Shown here piece after piece: positions 45,701-53,618 of a stretch of DNA of 64,000 nucleotides. The position numbers were made by a program, and so were the translations under genes. How positions within the stretch are numbered: position 1 is the stretch's first letter; each line of letters opens with the position of its first letter. Origin of the DNA: Microlunatus panaciterrae (GTDB lineage: Bacteria; Actinomycetota; Actinomycetes; Propionibacteriales; Propionibacteriaceae); the NCBI RefSeq assembly GCF_016907535.1, contig NZ_JAFBCF010000001.1, positions 2,914,001 through 2,978,000 on the forward strand, given 5' to 3'. The notes beneath the pieces are model-generated. The model saw only the letters and a program-made list of their open reading frames with translations. It was not told the origin of the DNA and did not search any database.

Positions 45701-46021
45701 ATCACCGTCGGTGCCTCCAACCAGGCCCGCGAGCTGCGGATCAGTGAGCCGAAGGACCCGCGCTGGTCGGCCAGCTTCAACGGCCGGCCGCTCCGAGCTG
45801 TCGACCCCGGCAGCTGGCAACAGGTTTTCGAGGTGCCGGCTGCAGCAGGTCGGGTCGAGTTCTCGCTCCGGTCGAGCGGGCCCGGCTGGGTGCTGGTCCA
45901 GGGCCTGCTGCTCGTCGTGGTCGCCGTTCTGGCCGCACCCGCGGTCCGCCGGCCGGAGGTGCGCGACCCGGCCCGGTCAGCCCGCCGGGCCGCGACGGTG
46001 ATCGGGGCGCAGCCACGATGA
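42755..46021 (+). CDS. Large membrane glycosyltransferase family 2 protein
   Basis: 1088 aa. Residues ~50-300 form a GT-A domain: VVTAVLVTHDAAPWLPDTL, RLVAIDNESTDQTRQLL, WLLHDDAVPAPDTLDALL (the HDDA acidic motif) and STCGMLVRFPVWQRLAGFDP. About ten membrane helices follow (roughly 315-820), then an outside domain ending in a final helix near 1045-1065. Such large GT2 proteins next to whiB2 are typical of actinobacteria and are assumed to build an envelope glycan; donor and acceptor are unknown. The stop overlaps the DUF5719 start by 4 bases. Confidence 0.85.
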   Translation: MDRDAAPAEASGLHPDAAPNDPQVMAEQATVGKDLWAWAEFDDDETDVDISGCVVTAVLVTHDAAPWLPDTLAGIAALSHRPNRLVAIDNESTDQTRQLLDGAARVGLIDAVYTGSRTHGFGAAVQDALRQDRGHTRSAGQPADEWLWLLHDDAVPAPDTLDALLTHVCRDSSIDVTGPKLLLPKRRQLPQQISEVGISISGTGRRELYLEQGEIDQGQRDKPADRLAVSTCGMLVRFPVWQRLAGFDPMLPVFRDGVEFGWRAHLAGFRVMTTPAAEMVHRQVGRAGLRPDSAAGSRPGRTDRLLGMLVVAGHAPLAALPVVWLRLVWSCLVHAVGYLVGKVPGRALDELLALGSFLAHPGRIHELRAKVGSIEAPPGARDRVDALRPPWWSSLRVAVETVSAAVADRYHSVAGDSDSASLDELTGDDFSAVAEERRSSPWFSPVVIATGLAVVASLFAARRLFGSGSLTSPVLLPARSTAADAWSAFLAPIVGAPQLSSPPWLGLVAVGATLTAGHPEWLVTLLLCGIVPLSLLSAYPVVRRAVADGRVRLWVAATYALLPALLGGTNQGRLAMSIVAVSLPLLVLAGRALVLRRPRNPEAWRGGWGAGLVLVVLVAFEPSMMIMALLLGAIGAVTMLRTPRKVGRIGIALAVPLVVLAPWWPSLAAHWGRALAGPDSALDGAPAAPSPWALLLGRDLGSGLPPLWLTVTVFGVVWLVALVGLARRPRSRAVVAGWTVALVALMMAVLISRVVVTLPPVGTELRPWPGTYLLIAFGALLVAGGAGVDGLTDDLGSRSFSFVQPAVVMAGAAIALVSLVAAGWWIWAGLAGPVTRTSLTAIPPYVLNAQQSDLRVRTLAIDLTQDIGRYQVVADDQVRLGDADRGFTFGASTTARSQTEDVVIRLLAGTGDEEIAPELVNLGIGYIWVTGATPEERSLINNTPGLGTASGNRRGVVWQLEQPVGRVMLVDGDREIPVAGPAITVGASNQARELRISEPKDPRWSASFNGRPLRAVDPGSWQQVFEVPAAAGRVEFSLRSSGPGWVLVQGLLLVVVAVLAAPAVRRPEVRDPARSARRAATVIGAQPR

Positions 46022-47490
46022 GACGCTCGACCGGACGGGCCGCCGGCTGGCAGTTGCGCAGCGTCGTGACGCTGGCGACCGCGCTGCTGGCGGCGATCCT
46101 GATCGCTGCCGGCGGGTCCTTCATCGGTGCCCAGTCCGCGACGTTCGACCCGGGACGGATCCCGCTGGTCGGTCGGACCCGGTCCGTGTGCACGGTCCCT
46201 GATGGGGACGAGGGCACCGCCTCGGACCAGCGCAGGACCGAGATCGGTGCAGTGGTGATGCGCAAGGCTCCGGGCCGTGAGGGTCGGCTCGACGGCGGCC
46301 CGCTCACCGGCGACGAGAAGCTCTTCACCCTTGACGAGCAGGGCACGGGCGAGCTGCTCCGCAAGCCCGCAGCGTCCGTGCTGCTGTCCGGAGAAGGGGT
46401 GATGGCCACCGCCAGTGCAGGATCGGTGATCACCACCGCGGCGTCGGGTGATGATCAAGGGATCAGCGTCGCACCGTGCACTGCTCCCGCCGTCGACCAC
46501 TGGTTCGTCGGCGTCGGTCACAGTGACCAGCAGCAGAGCACGTTGATCCTGACCAATGTCGACGAGACCCAGGCCGAGGTCGATCTCAGGTTCTTCGGCG
46601 CGAAGGGGATGATCATCGTCCCGGGCAGCCCGGGCATGATCGTTCCCGGTAGGTCCTCGGTCACGGTCGGGCTGGCGTCGTTGGTGGACGCCCAGGGTCC
46701 GCTCACCGTCTCGGTCCACGCCACCAAGGGAAGGGTCGCCGCGATCAGCCGCGACCAGCGCAGTGTCGGCGACGAGCCGGCCGGCGCGGACTGGCACCCC
46801 AGCGCCATCAGCCCCCGCCGGCAGGTCGTCGTCCCTGGTCTCCCCAGTGGTGCCGGTGGCCGCGAGCTCCTCGTCGTCAACCCCGGCGATCGGCGGGCCG
46901 TGGTGAAAGTGGAGGTGCTGGGTGCGGGTGGCAGCTATGCCCCGATCGGCGCCGAGACCGTCGATGTGGCTCCGGAGAGCACGGCCTCGGTGGACCTTGC
47001 CGACGCCCTGGGCGGTGAGGCGGCCGGCCTGCGGCTGAGCAGCGACCAGCCGGTCACCGCGACCGTGCAGTCGACCAGCAGCCGGTCGGGCGCCTCCAGT
47101 GACCTGGCGTTCGAGGTCGCGGACCCGCCGGTGATCCGCAGCGGAATCGCTGCTGCGGCCATCCTCGACGGCGCCGCCAGCACGCTGCAGTTGGCCAACA
47201 ACGGCCCTTCCGAGGTCACGGTCTCCTTTGACGTCGTCTCCTACGCCGGTCGGATCCTGCGGCAGGACGATGTACCGATGGCGGCCGGCAGCTCTGACAC
47301 TCGGGTGCTGACACAGACACCTCCGGCCTACCTGGTGGTGCGGACCCCGGAGGGGGCGGACGTGCACGCCTCGGTAACGCAGGAACAGAACGAGGGGGAC
47401 GTCGCCGGCCTCACCACGCCGAGCCTGGTCTCGCCGGACCTCGCCAGCCGAGCACCGCAGGTCAGGCAGGATCCGGCCGCCGGCCGCTGA
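46018..47490 (+). CDS. DUF5719 family exported protein
   Basis: 490 aa. One N-terminal helix (about 15-38), a signal anchor or uncleaved signal, is followed by an all-beta extracellular region with STLILTNVDETQAEVDLRF, ELLVVNPGDRRAVVKVEVLG and STLQLANNGPSEVTVSFDVV, which look like repeated immunoglobulin-like or adhesion-type strands. Function is unknown. ATGA coupling to the large GT2 gene suggests they act together at the envelope, perhaps as a partner of the glycosyltransferase (inference). Confidence 0.8.
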   Translation: MRRSTGRAAGWQLRSVVTLATALLAAILIAAGGSFIGAQSATFDPGRIPLVGRTRSVCTVPDGDEGTASDQRRTEIGAVVMRKAPGREGRLDGGPLTGDEKLFTLDEQGTGELLRKPAASVLLSGEGVMATASAGSVITTAASGDDQGISVAPCTAPAVDHWFVGVGHSDQQQSTLILTNVDETQAEVDLRFFGAKGMIIVPGSPGMIVPGRSSVTVGLASLVDAQGPLTVSVHATKGRVAAISRDQRSVGDEPAGADWHPSAISPRRQVVVPGLPSGAGGRELLVVNPGDRRAVVKVEVLGAGGSYAPIGAETVDVAPESTASVDLADALGGEAAGLRLSSDQPVTATVQSTSSRSGASSDLAFEVADPPVIRSGIAAAAILDGAASTLQLANNGPSEVTVSFDVVSYAGRILRQDDVPMAAGSSDTRVLTQTPPAYLVVRTPEGADVHASVTQEQNEGDVAGLTTPSLVSPDLASRAPQVRQDPAAGR

Positions 47491-47513
47491 GAGCCGGCGC
47501 AGCCGAACAGCGG

Positions 47514-48353
47514 TCAGCCGACGAAGAACTGCTGGGTGTACAGCAGGCGGAACCCGTGCCGGCCGAGGTTGCGTTCGGAGACCGAGCCGGGTGTCGCGGT
47601 GACCGCCACCACGTCACACCCGAGTTCGGCCGCCAGCGTCAGCCGCCGTTCGATCAGGGCGGACTGGCAGCCGCGGTTGCGGGCCCACGGGGCGGTGGCC
47701 GCGCCGCCGAGCCACCCGACCCCGGAGACCACCTGCAGTGAGCCGCAGGCGGCCGGTCGGCCGGCGAGCCACCCCAGCAGGTGGAGTGACTCGGGCATCA
47801 CCTGCAGCGCCGAGCTGTGCTCGTCACACACCGCCCGGGCCGCCTCTTCGACCGCCCCGAACCCGGTCGCCATCACCTCCCGCCAGCGGCCGACCGACTG
47901 GTCGTCCACCTCGGTCACCTGCACCATGGCCTCGGCGCCATCCGGCTGCGACACGCGGTCCGCGAGCTCATGAACCAGGACCGAACGGACCGCGTCCGGC
48001 CGGTAGCCCCGCTCGTCCAGAGCCTGGCGCAGGGTGGCCGGTGCCAGGTTCGACAGCTCCAGCGCGGGTGGTGCGGTCGGCTCGAAGAAGTCGGCCAGCT
48101 GATCCAGATCCACCTGGTCCGGCTCGGCCAGCCCGAAGCCGATCGCCCGGTTGACGTAACGGCCCGGTCCCAGAGCGCAGAAGGCGCCGATGCCGTGCCG
48201 GACGCCGGTTGCCGGGCTGAGCGGGGAGGCGCGCCGGTACGCCTGCACCAGCGCCAGGCCCTGCTCCGCGGCGGACGCCTCCAGCCGCAGCGCCAGCGCC
48301 CGCCTCGCACGGTCAGGACCGGCCCGACCGTCAGGACTGGTCGTCGTCGTCAC
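47514..48353 (-). CDS. GNAT-family N-acetyltransferase-like protein
   Basis: 279 aa from GTG 48353, overlapping the zincin-like gene by 23 bases. The N-terminal half is a divergent GNAT-like lobe; the C-terminal half carries LGGAATAPWARNRGCQSALI, in which the R-x-x-G-C-Q/x-A run is a recognisable acetyl-CoA loop, and ELGCDVVAVTATPGSVSERN then HGFRLLYTQQFF, the closing GNAT strands. The substrate is unknown. ATG 48377 would be an alternative start. Confidence 0.72.
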   Translation of the reverse strand: MTTTTSPDGRAGPDRARRALALRLEASAAEQGLALVQAYRRASPLSPATGVRHGIGAFCALGPGRYVNRAIGFGLAEPDQVDLDQLADFFEPTAPPALELSNLAPATLRQALDERGYRPDAVRSVLVHELADRVSQPDGAEAMVQVTEVDDQSVGRWREVMATGFGAVEEAARAVCDEHSSALQVMPESLHLLGWLAGRPAACGSLQVVSGVGWLGGAATAPWARNRGCQSALIERRLTLAAELGCDVVAVTATPGSVSERNLGRHGFRLLYTQQFFVG

Positions 48354-48780
48354 CCGCGCCCTCCGGATCGATCTCATCCACGCTGCGCCCGGTCAGCGCG
48401 GACAGCTGCTCGACGATCGTGCGATAGACCAGGATCCGCAGACCGCGCCGGGATGCGGCCCGGTGCTCGAGCGGCCGGCGGTAGACGACCACCTGGCTGA
48501 GCTGGTCGGGGGTCGCCTCCAGCGCAGCAGCCAACGGGACCCGGCCACCGGACCAGGCGGTCTCGAGGTGCGGCACGTCCTCGATGCCGAAGGTGACACC
48601 GACCAGGGCATCCGGACAGTGCTGGGCAATCCGGTCGACCGCCCCATGGACCGCCTCGGCGAAGTAGTCCGCCTTGCTCTGTGGTCGAGGTGGCGTCGCC
48701 GGCCGACCGGACAGCGGGTTGGGCAGCGCCAGCGGCCCACGCATTCCCCGGCCATGGCGATCGCGCTGACGACTGGACAT
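48331..48780 (-). CDS. Metallopeptidase-family (zincin-like) protein lacking HExxH
   Basis: 149 aa from ATG 48780, 7 bases after a TAGGGT box. DYFAEAVHGAVDRIAQHCPD, LVGVTFGIEDVPHLETAW and QVVVYRRPLEHRAASRRG follow the actinobacterial zincin-like family (PF06262 type). In active relatives the helix reads HEIGHH; here the equivalent LRILVYRTIVEQLSALTGRS has Val and Ser in place of the zinc histidines. It is therefore probably not a protease. It forms a divergent pair with the DUF3499 gene, as in other actinobacteria. Confidence 0.8.
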   Translation of the reverse strand: MSSRQRDRHGRGMRGPLALPNPLSGRPATPPRPQSKADYFAEAVHGAVDRIAQHCPDALVGVTFGIEDVPHLETAWSGGRVPLAAALEATPDQLSQVVVYRRPLEHRAASRRGLRILVYRTIVEQLSALTGRSVDEIDPEGAGDDDDQS

Positions 48781-48787
48781 GACCTCA

Positions 48788-48793
48788 ACCCTA
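48788..48793 (-). promoter_or_regulatory. -10 box, zincin-like gene
   Basis: TAGGGT on the minus strand, 7 bases before ATG 48780. Confidence 0.6.
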
Positions 48794-48858
48794 GTCGGGG
48801 TTGGCGACACGTCGCTCGACACGGCCGGACAATGCAGCCGAAGCCGCGCGGTCGCCGG

Positions 48859-48864
48859 TAGCGT
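48859..48864 (+). promoter_or_regulatory. -10 box, DUF3499 gene
   Basis: TAGCGT, 7 bases before GTG 48872. Confidence 0.6.
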
Positions 48865-48871
48865 CAACCTG

Positions 48872-49246
48872 GTGAGGTCCAGGCGTTGTTCCCGTGCCGG
48901 CTGCAGCCGTGCCGCCACAGCGACCTTGACCTACGTCTACCTCGACTCCACGGCCGTCCTCGGTCCGTTGGCGACCCGGGCGGAACCGCACTGCTACGAC
49001 CTGTGCGAGCTGCACTCCCAGGCGCTGTCGGCGCCCCGCGGCTGGGAGGTCATCCGGCTCTGCGGCGCGGAGGACCCGCAGCCGAACAGTGACGACCTGC
49101 TGGCGCTCGCCGACGCCGTCCGTGAGGTCGGCCTCGGCTATGAGGATGCGGCGGAGACTCCGACTGAGACGGTGCGCCGCAGGTCGGGAATCGTCGAGCT
49201 GGGTCGGCGTGGCCACCTCACCGTGCTGGCCGACCCGGACGCCTGA
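48872..49246 (+). CDS. DUF3499 family small zinc-ribbon-like protein
   Basis: 124 aa from GTG 48872, 7 bases after a TAGCGT box. CSRAGCSRAATATLTYVY and HCYDLCELHSQALSAPRGWE give a Cys4/His zinc-binding N-terminal module, the DUF3499 hallmark. The C-terminal half is acidic and less ordered. It is an actinobacterial conserved protein of unknown role, encoded just before phosphomannomutase. A hairpin follows the stop directly. Confidence 0.88.
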   Translation: MRSRRCSRAGCSRAATATLTYVYLDSTAVLGPLATRAEPHCYDLCELHSQALSAPRGWEVIRLCGAEDPQPNSDDLLALADAVREVGLGYEDAAETPTETVRRRSGIVELGRRGHLTVLADPDA

Positions 49247-49269
49247 GCCCAGCCCGATCCGGGTTGGGC
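49247..49269 (+). terminator. Hairpin after DUF3499 gene
   Basis: GCCCAGCCCG (49247-49256), loop ATC, CGGGTTGGGC (49260-49269); a 10-pair stem with one G-U. It begins on the base after the stop codon; there is no U-run, so termination efficiency is uncertain. Confidence 0.45.
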
Positions 49270-49336
49270 GCTGGCAGAGGCGAGGGAAAGATCAGACCTC
49301 TTGACCGCATCCCGCCCGGGCCAGACGCCGGACGGA

Positions 49337-49342
49337 TAGGAT
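49337..49342 (+). promoter_or_regulatory. -10 box, phosphomannomutase
   Basis: TAGGAT, 7 bases before GTG 49350. Confidence 0.65.
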
Positions 49343-49349
49343 TCGGGCG

Positions 49350-50744
49350 GTGATCACCCGAGGAGTTTTCAAGGCCAACGACATCCGCGGCATCGCCGTC
49401 GGCCCGTCGCCGGAGTGGGATGCCGACGGCGCCTTCGCCGTCGGCGCGGCGCTGGTGGACACGCTCGACCTGGTGGCCGCCGAGGGCGCGCTGGTGCTGG
49501 GCCGCGACATGCGGGTGACCAGCCCCGAGTTCGCGGCCGCCTTCGCTCGAGGCGTGCTGAGCCGCGGAGCCGATGTCGTCGACATCGGTCTGGCGAGCAC
49601 CGACGAGCTCTGGTTCGCCTCCGGACGGCTCGGTCTGCCTGGTGCGATGTTCACCGCCAGCCACAATCCGGCCAGCTACAACGGGGTGAAGTTCTGCCTC
49701 GCCGGCGCCCGCCCGATCGCCTCCGCGACCCTGGTCGAGATCGCCGACCGGGCGATCAACGATGTGCCGGTGACCGCACCTGCCCTGGGCGAACTGTCCG
49801 AACTGGACCTGCTGCCCGCCTACGCCGACCACCTCCACACCCTGGTGGACCTCAGCGGCTGCCGTCGGCTGCGGGTCGTCGCCGACGCCGGCAACGGGAT
49901 GGCTGGCCACACCCTGCCGGCCGTGCTCGGGTCGGCCAACGTCGACCTGATCGGCCTGTACACCGACCTGGACGGCACCTTCCCCCACCACCCGCCCAAC
50001 CCGCTCGAGCCGGAGAACCTGCGTGACGCGCAGGCTGCCGTGCTCGAGCACCAGGCCGATCTTGCCCTGGTGTTCGACGGGGACGCCGACCGCTGTTTCA
50101 TCATCGACGAGCGGGGCGAGGTGGTCAGCCCCTCGGTGGTGACCGCCATGATCGCCAGCCAGGAGCTGGCGCGCGAGCCGGGCGCGACGATCGTCCGCAA
50201 CACCATCACCTCACGGGCGGTGTCCGAGCTGGTGGAACGGCTCGGCGGCCACATCGTCACGACCAGGGTGGGGCACACCTTCGTCAAGGCCGCCATGGCC
50301 GAACACGACGCCATCTTCGGCGGCGAGCACTCGGCGCACTACTACTTCCGGGACTTCTGGGGTGCCGATACCGGCATGCTCGCCGGGCTGCACGTGCTGG
50401 CCCTGGTCGGCAACAGCGACAAACCGCTGTCGGAGCTGGCCGGCAGCTACAGCAGGTACGTCGAGTCCGGTGAGCTCAACAGCGTGGTCGTCGACACAGC
50501 CCAGGTGACCGACGCCGTGGCGGAGCGGTTTGCCGACCGGGCCGCGCTCGAGCGTCTGGACGGGCTGACCGTCGCGGCTGACGACTGGTGGTTCAACCTC
50601 CGACCCAGCAACACCGAGCCGTTGCTGCGGCTGAACGTGGAAGCCGCCGACCACGACACGATGGTTGCTGTGCGTGACGAGGTGCTCGCCGTCATCCAGG
50701 ACACGGCCCGGGGGCCGGCGGTAGAACAATCGCCCCTGCTGTAG
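49350..50744 (+). CDS. manB: Phosphomannomutase/phosphoglucomutase
   Basis: 464 aa, GTG start 7 bases after a TAGGAT box. Four alpha-D-phosphohexomutase signatures: N-terminal VFKANDIRGIAVG, GAMFTASHNPASYNGVKF (phosphoserine in TASHNP), LVFDGDADRCFIID (metal-binding DGDADR), GGEHSAHYYFRDFWGADTG (sugar-binding GGExS) and FNLRPSNTEPLLRLNVE (phosphate-binding RPSNTEP). It interconverts mannose-6- and -1-phosphate, feeding ManC. Length is typical. Confidence 0.95.
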   Translation: MITRGVFKANDIRGIAVGPSPEWDADGAFAVGAALVDTLDLVAAEGALVLGRDMRVTSPEFAAAFARGVLSRGADVVDIGLASTDELWFASGRLGLPGAMFTASHNPASYNGVKFCLAGARPIASATLVEIADRAINDVPVTAPALGELSELDLLPAYADHLHTLVDLSGCRRLRVVADAGNGMAGHTLPAVLGSANVDLIGLYTDLDGTFPHHPPNPLEPENLRDAQAAVLEHQADLALVFDGDADRCFIIDERGEVVSPSVVTAMIASQELAREPGATIVRNTITSRAVSELVERLGGHIVTTRVGHTFVKAAMAEHDAIFGGEHSAHYYFRDFWGADTGMLAGLHVLALVGNSDKPLSELAGSYSRYVESGELNSVVVDTAQVTDAVAERFADRAALERLDGLTVAADDWWFNLRPSNTEPLLRLNVEAADHDTMVAVRDEVLAVIQDTARGPAVEQSPLL

Positions 50745-50794
50745 AACAATCGGGTCAGACCGAGCCGCTGGCCCGGCCGAAACAGAGGAGATTC

Positions 50795-50983
50795 ATGGCT
50801 GTCGACCTAGCCCCCGAGCTCTTGCAGATCCTGGCCTGTCCGAACTGCCACGCCTCGCTCGCGGTCGACCACGAACGTGAGGAGCTCGTCTGCACTGCGG
50901 CCGACTGCGCCCTGGCGTACCCGGTCCGCGACGGCATCCCCGTGCTGCTGATCGACGAGGCCCGCCGACCCGAGTCCCAGTAG
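50795..50983 (+). CDS. Trm112-like small zinc-binding protein
   Basis: 62 aa. LLQILACPNCHASLAVDHE and ELVCTAADCALAYPVRDGIP form a Cys4 ribbon, with IPVLLIDEARR as the closing helix/strand of Trm112/YcaR proteins. In eukaryotes Trm112 activates methyltransferases; bacterial members are small helpers of unknown partner. It begins 50 bases after phosphomannomutase and 15 bases before the SIS-like gene, so it probably belongs to the mannose phosphate operon. Confidence 0.9.
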   Translation: MAVDLAPELLQILACPNCHASLAVDHEREELVCTAADCALAYPVRDGIPVLLIDEARRPESQ

Positions 50984-50998
50984 CGGCAAGCACCGAGC

Positions 50999-52027
50999 AT
51001 GTCGGTATTCGATGACGCCCGGCTGGACGACCGTGCAGCGCTGGCGGGGGCCGACGAGGTACTCCGCAGGCTGGCCTCTGCGGGCGCCCGGTTGCGCCGA
51101 GAGGCCGGCGAGGCACTCCGGGCGACCACCACCCTGGCCGACACGCCACGTCCGCGGGCTGTCGTCGCGGCCGGAGCCGAGGCCCGGTTCATCCGGGCGA
51201 TAGTCGAACCGGTCTGCCCGGTCCCGTTCGTGGCCTGGCCCACCCATGGACTGCCGGGCTGGGTGGGTGCACTGGACCTGGTGGTGGTGCTGGCCAGCGA
51301 CGCCGCCCATGCCGGGCTGATCTCGACCGTGCACGAGGCTGTCCGCCGAGGCGCCCAGGTGGTGATCGCCTGCCCGGGACACTCACCAATCGCCGAGCAC
51401 GCCGCCGGTTCCTCGACCACGCTGCTGCCGACCAGCACCGGGGACACGCTGGCCGCTGCGATCGTGGCACTGACGGCGATGCACGTGATGCAGCTCGGCC
51501 CCTCGGTCGACTCCGAGCTGGTCGCCGAGGCGATGGACAAGGTCGCCGAGGACTGCTCGCCGTCCGTCGAGACCATCGAGAACCCTGCCAAGGAGGTGGC
51601 GTTGGGGCTGGCCGACACGCAGCCCCTGGTCTGGGGTGGTTCGGTGCTGGCGGCCCGGGCCAGCCGGAGGGTCGCGGAGGCCTTCCGTGCGGCCAGCGGA
51701 CGGGCTGCGCTGGCCGCCGACGTCGAGGAGCTGCTGCCGGTGCTGGACGCCGCCGCCCCGCGGGACCCGTTTGCGGACCCGTTCGAGGACCTCGGCAGCG
51801 CCGACCGGCGTCCGTGCCTGGTGGTGCTCGACGACGGCAACGGTGACGAGCTGGTGCGGTCCGGGCAGACCCGGCTGCTGGCCGCCGCCGAGCGCAACGA
51901 CATCCGGGTGTGCGTGATCGCCCATCAGAGCGGCTCGGCGGTGGAGCGCTATGCAGCCCTGCTGCAGACCGGGATGTACGCGTCGGTCTATCTCGCCGTC
52001 GGACTGGGCCGCTACCACGACCTGTGA
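50999..52027 (+). CDS. SIS-domain, phosphomannose isomerase C-terminal-like (TobH type) protein
   Basis: 342 aa. Two lobes resemble the two halves of bifunctional phosphoglucose/phosphomannose isomerase: the first has VALDLVVVLASDAAHAGLIS and VVIACPGHSPIAEHA, the second LPVLDAAAPRDPFADPFED and SAVERYAALLQTGMYASVYLAVGLG, where the conserved C-terminal PMI residues are recognisable but incomplete. It corresponds in position to Rv3256c. It may be an isomerase-like accessory rather than an active enzyme, since classic manA is not seen in the window. Confidence 0.78.
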   Translation: MSVFDDARLDDRAALAGADEVLRRLASAGARLRREAGEALRATTTLADTPRPRAVVAAGAEARFIRAIVEPVCPVPFVAWPTHGLPGWVGALDLVVVLASDAAHAGLISTVHEAVRRGAQVVIACPGHSPIAEHAAGSSTTLLPTSTGDTLAAAIVALTAMHVMQLGPSVDSELVAEAMDKVAEDCSPSVETIENPAKEVALGLADTQPLVWGGSVLAARASRRVAEAFRAASGRAALAADVEELLPVLDAAAPRDPFADPFEDLGSADRRPCLVVLDDGNGDELVRSGQTRLLAAAERNDIRVCVIAHQSGSAVERYAALLQTGMYASVYLAVGLGRYHDL

Positions 52028-52076
52028 TCCCACTCGACCGGCGCCTTCGGGTTGGTTGAGCCTGACCCGTCTCTGG

Positions 52077-52082
52077 CAGGAT
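52077..52082 (+). promoter_or_regulatory. -10 box, CDF transporter
   Basis: CAGGAT, 8 bases before GTG 52091; TTGAGC at 52056-52061 may be the -35. Confidence 0.5.
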
Positions 52083-52090
52083 GAGGCCTT

Positions 52091-53074
52091 GTGAGTGCAG
52101 AAGGTGGGAACAAGGCGGTCGTCGCCGCGCTGGCGGCGAACACGTTCATCGCGCTGACCAAGTTCGGCGCCTGGCTGCTGACCGGTGCCTCGTCGCTGCT
52201 GGCGGAGGCGATCCACTCGGTGGCGGACGCCGGCAACCAGGCGTTGCTGCTGGTCGGCAGCAGACGGGCCAAGCGCGGCGCGTCGGATGAGCATCCGTTC
52301 GGCTACGGCCGGGAACGCTACATCTTCGCCTTCATCGTCAGCATCGTGCTGTTCAGCGTCGGTGGGCTGTTCGCCCTGTACGAGGCGTACCACAAGTACC
52401 ACGAGATCGCCCAGGGTCATCCGAACCAGCTGCTGGAGAGCCGTTGGTGGTGGGTCCCGATCGCCATCCTGCTCGCCGCGATCGTCGCCGAGGGGCTGTC
52501 CTTCCGAACCGCGATCAGGGAGTCCAACCGGAGCCGCGGCTCGGTCTCGTGGATACGTTTCATCCGGTCGGCCAAGGCGCCCGAGCTGCCGGTGATCCTG
52601 CTGGAGGACTTCGCTGCACTGCTGGGGCTGGTGTTCGCGCTGCTGGGCGTGGGGCTGACGCTGATCACCCAGAACGGGTACTTCGACGTCGGTGGCACCG
52701 CCCTGATCGGCCTGCTGCTGGTGGCTGTCGCGGTCGCCCTGGCGATCGAGACCAAGAGCCTGCTGCTGGGGGAGTCGGCGACCAGGGATGCGGTGGCCAG
52801 GATCGAGGCCGCGCTGAACGGCACCCCGGGGATCGAGCGGATCATCCACATGAAGACACTGCACCTGGGTCCGGAGGAAGTGCTGGTGGCCGCCAAGATC
52901 GGGGTCAGGTCCGGTGACACCGCAGTCGAGGTGGCCGAGGTGATCGACCGGGCCGAGGTGCAGATCCGCCAGGCCGAGCCGATGGTCACCGCGCTCTATC
53001 TCGAGCCCGACATCTACGACCCCGGCTACGTCCCCGCAGCCCGCCCCGAGCCGCCGGCCGCCGCCGGCCACTGA
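52091..53074 (+). CDS. Cation diffusion facilitator family transporter
   Basis: 327 aa, GTG start 8 bases after CAGGAT, with TTGAGC at 52056-52061 as a possible -35. Six helices; the metal site is seen as AEAIHSVADAGNQALLL (H-x-x-x-D in helix 2) and LEDFAALLGLVFALLGVG (E/D pair in helix 5). RRAKRGASDEHPFGYGRERY is the cytoplasmic H-P-F-G-Y-G-R hallmark. The C-terminal domain (about 235-305) is the cytoplasmic metal-sensing dimer. It exports divalent metal (Zn, Fe or Mn) in exchange for protons. Confidence 0.93.
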   Translation: MSAEGGNKAVVAALAANTFIALTKFGAWLLTGASSLLAEAIHSVADAGNQALLLVGSRRAKRGASDEHPFGYGRERYIFAFIVSIVLFSVGGLFALYEAYHKYHEIAQGHPNQLLESRWWWVPIAILLAAIVAEGLSFRTAIRESNRSRGSVSWIRFIRSAKAPELPVILLEDFAALLGLVFALLGVGLTLITQNGYFDVGGTALIGLLLVAVAVALAIETKSLLLGESATRDAVARIEAALNGTPGIERIIHMKTLHLGPEEVLVAAKIGVRSGDTAVEVAEVIDRAEVQIRQAEPMVTALYLEPDIYDPGYVPAARPEPPAAAGH

Positions 53075-53095
53075 CCTGTAGGAGCCGATCCAGCG

Positions 53096-53605
53096 ATGGC
53101 CGCCGACCTGACCCCACCCGCCGACCTGACCCCGCCCGCGGAGCCGACCCCCACCGCAGCCCCGGGGGCAGCGGCGCCCACCGCGGTGCTGGTGCTCAAC
53201 GGCGTCAACCTCGGTCGGCTCGGCACCCGAGAGCCGGGCATCTACGGCACCACCAGCTATCAGCAGCTGGCCGACCTGTGCCGTTCGGCCGGGGCCGGGC
53301 TGGGGCTGGAGGTGGAGGTGCGCCAGACCGACTCCGAGGCCGAGATGGTGGGGTGGCTGCATGAGGCGGCCGACCGGCGGACGCCGGTGGTGCTGAACCC
53401 TGCCGCCTGGACCCACTACTCGATCGCCGTCGCCGACGCGGTCGCGCAGCGGACGGCCGACCTGATCGAGGTGCACCTGTCCAACGTGCACGCCAGAGAG
53501 GACTTCCGGCGCCATTCGGTCATCACGCCGTACGCCACCGGCGTCATCGCCGGGCTCGGCCCGCAGGGCTACGTGCTGGCCCTGACCAGGCTCGCCGCCG
53601 GCTGA
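53096..53605 (+). CDS. aroQ: Type II 3-dehydroquinate dehydratase
   Basis: 169 aa. After a 25-residue Pro/Ala leader come [20 protein letters not shown] (catalytic Tyr in GIYG), [19 protein letters not shown] (NPxAxTHxSxA motif) and [19 protein letters not shown] (substrate-binding SN and HARE). It removes water from 3-dehydroquinate in the shikimate pathway. The leader is longer than usual and may be an upstream start choice; the ATG at 53096 has TAGGAG 13 bases upstream. Confidence 0.95.
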   Translation: MAADLTPPADLTPPAEPTPTAAPGAAAPTAVLVLNGVNLGRLGTREPGIYGTTSYQQLADLCRSAGAGLGLEVEVRQTDSEAEMVGWLHEAADRRTPVVLNPAAWTHYSIAVADAVAQRTADLIEVHLSNVHAREDFRRHSVITPYATGVIAGLGPQGYVLALTRLAAG

Positions 53606-53616
53606 CCGCCGGCGGC
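53594..53616. terminator. Possible bidirectional terminator between aroQ and the PfkB gene
   Basis: GCCGCCGG (53594-53601), loop CTGACCG, CCGGCGGC (53609-53616). The stem includes the aroQ stop codon and touches the start of the convergent gene's stop. Strong GC stem, no U-run. Confidence 0.4.
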
Positions 53617-53618
53617 GG

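Noticed and set aside
45529-47367. Minus-strand open frame of 612 codons opposite the DUF5719 gene
   Set aside because: Shadow of DUF5719 and the end of the large GT2 gene; no promoter or family resemblance.
51383-53515. Minus-strand open frame of 710 codons opposite the SIS, CDF and AroQ genes
   Set aside because: It crosses three well-supported genes on the other strand and has shadow composition.
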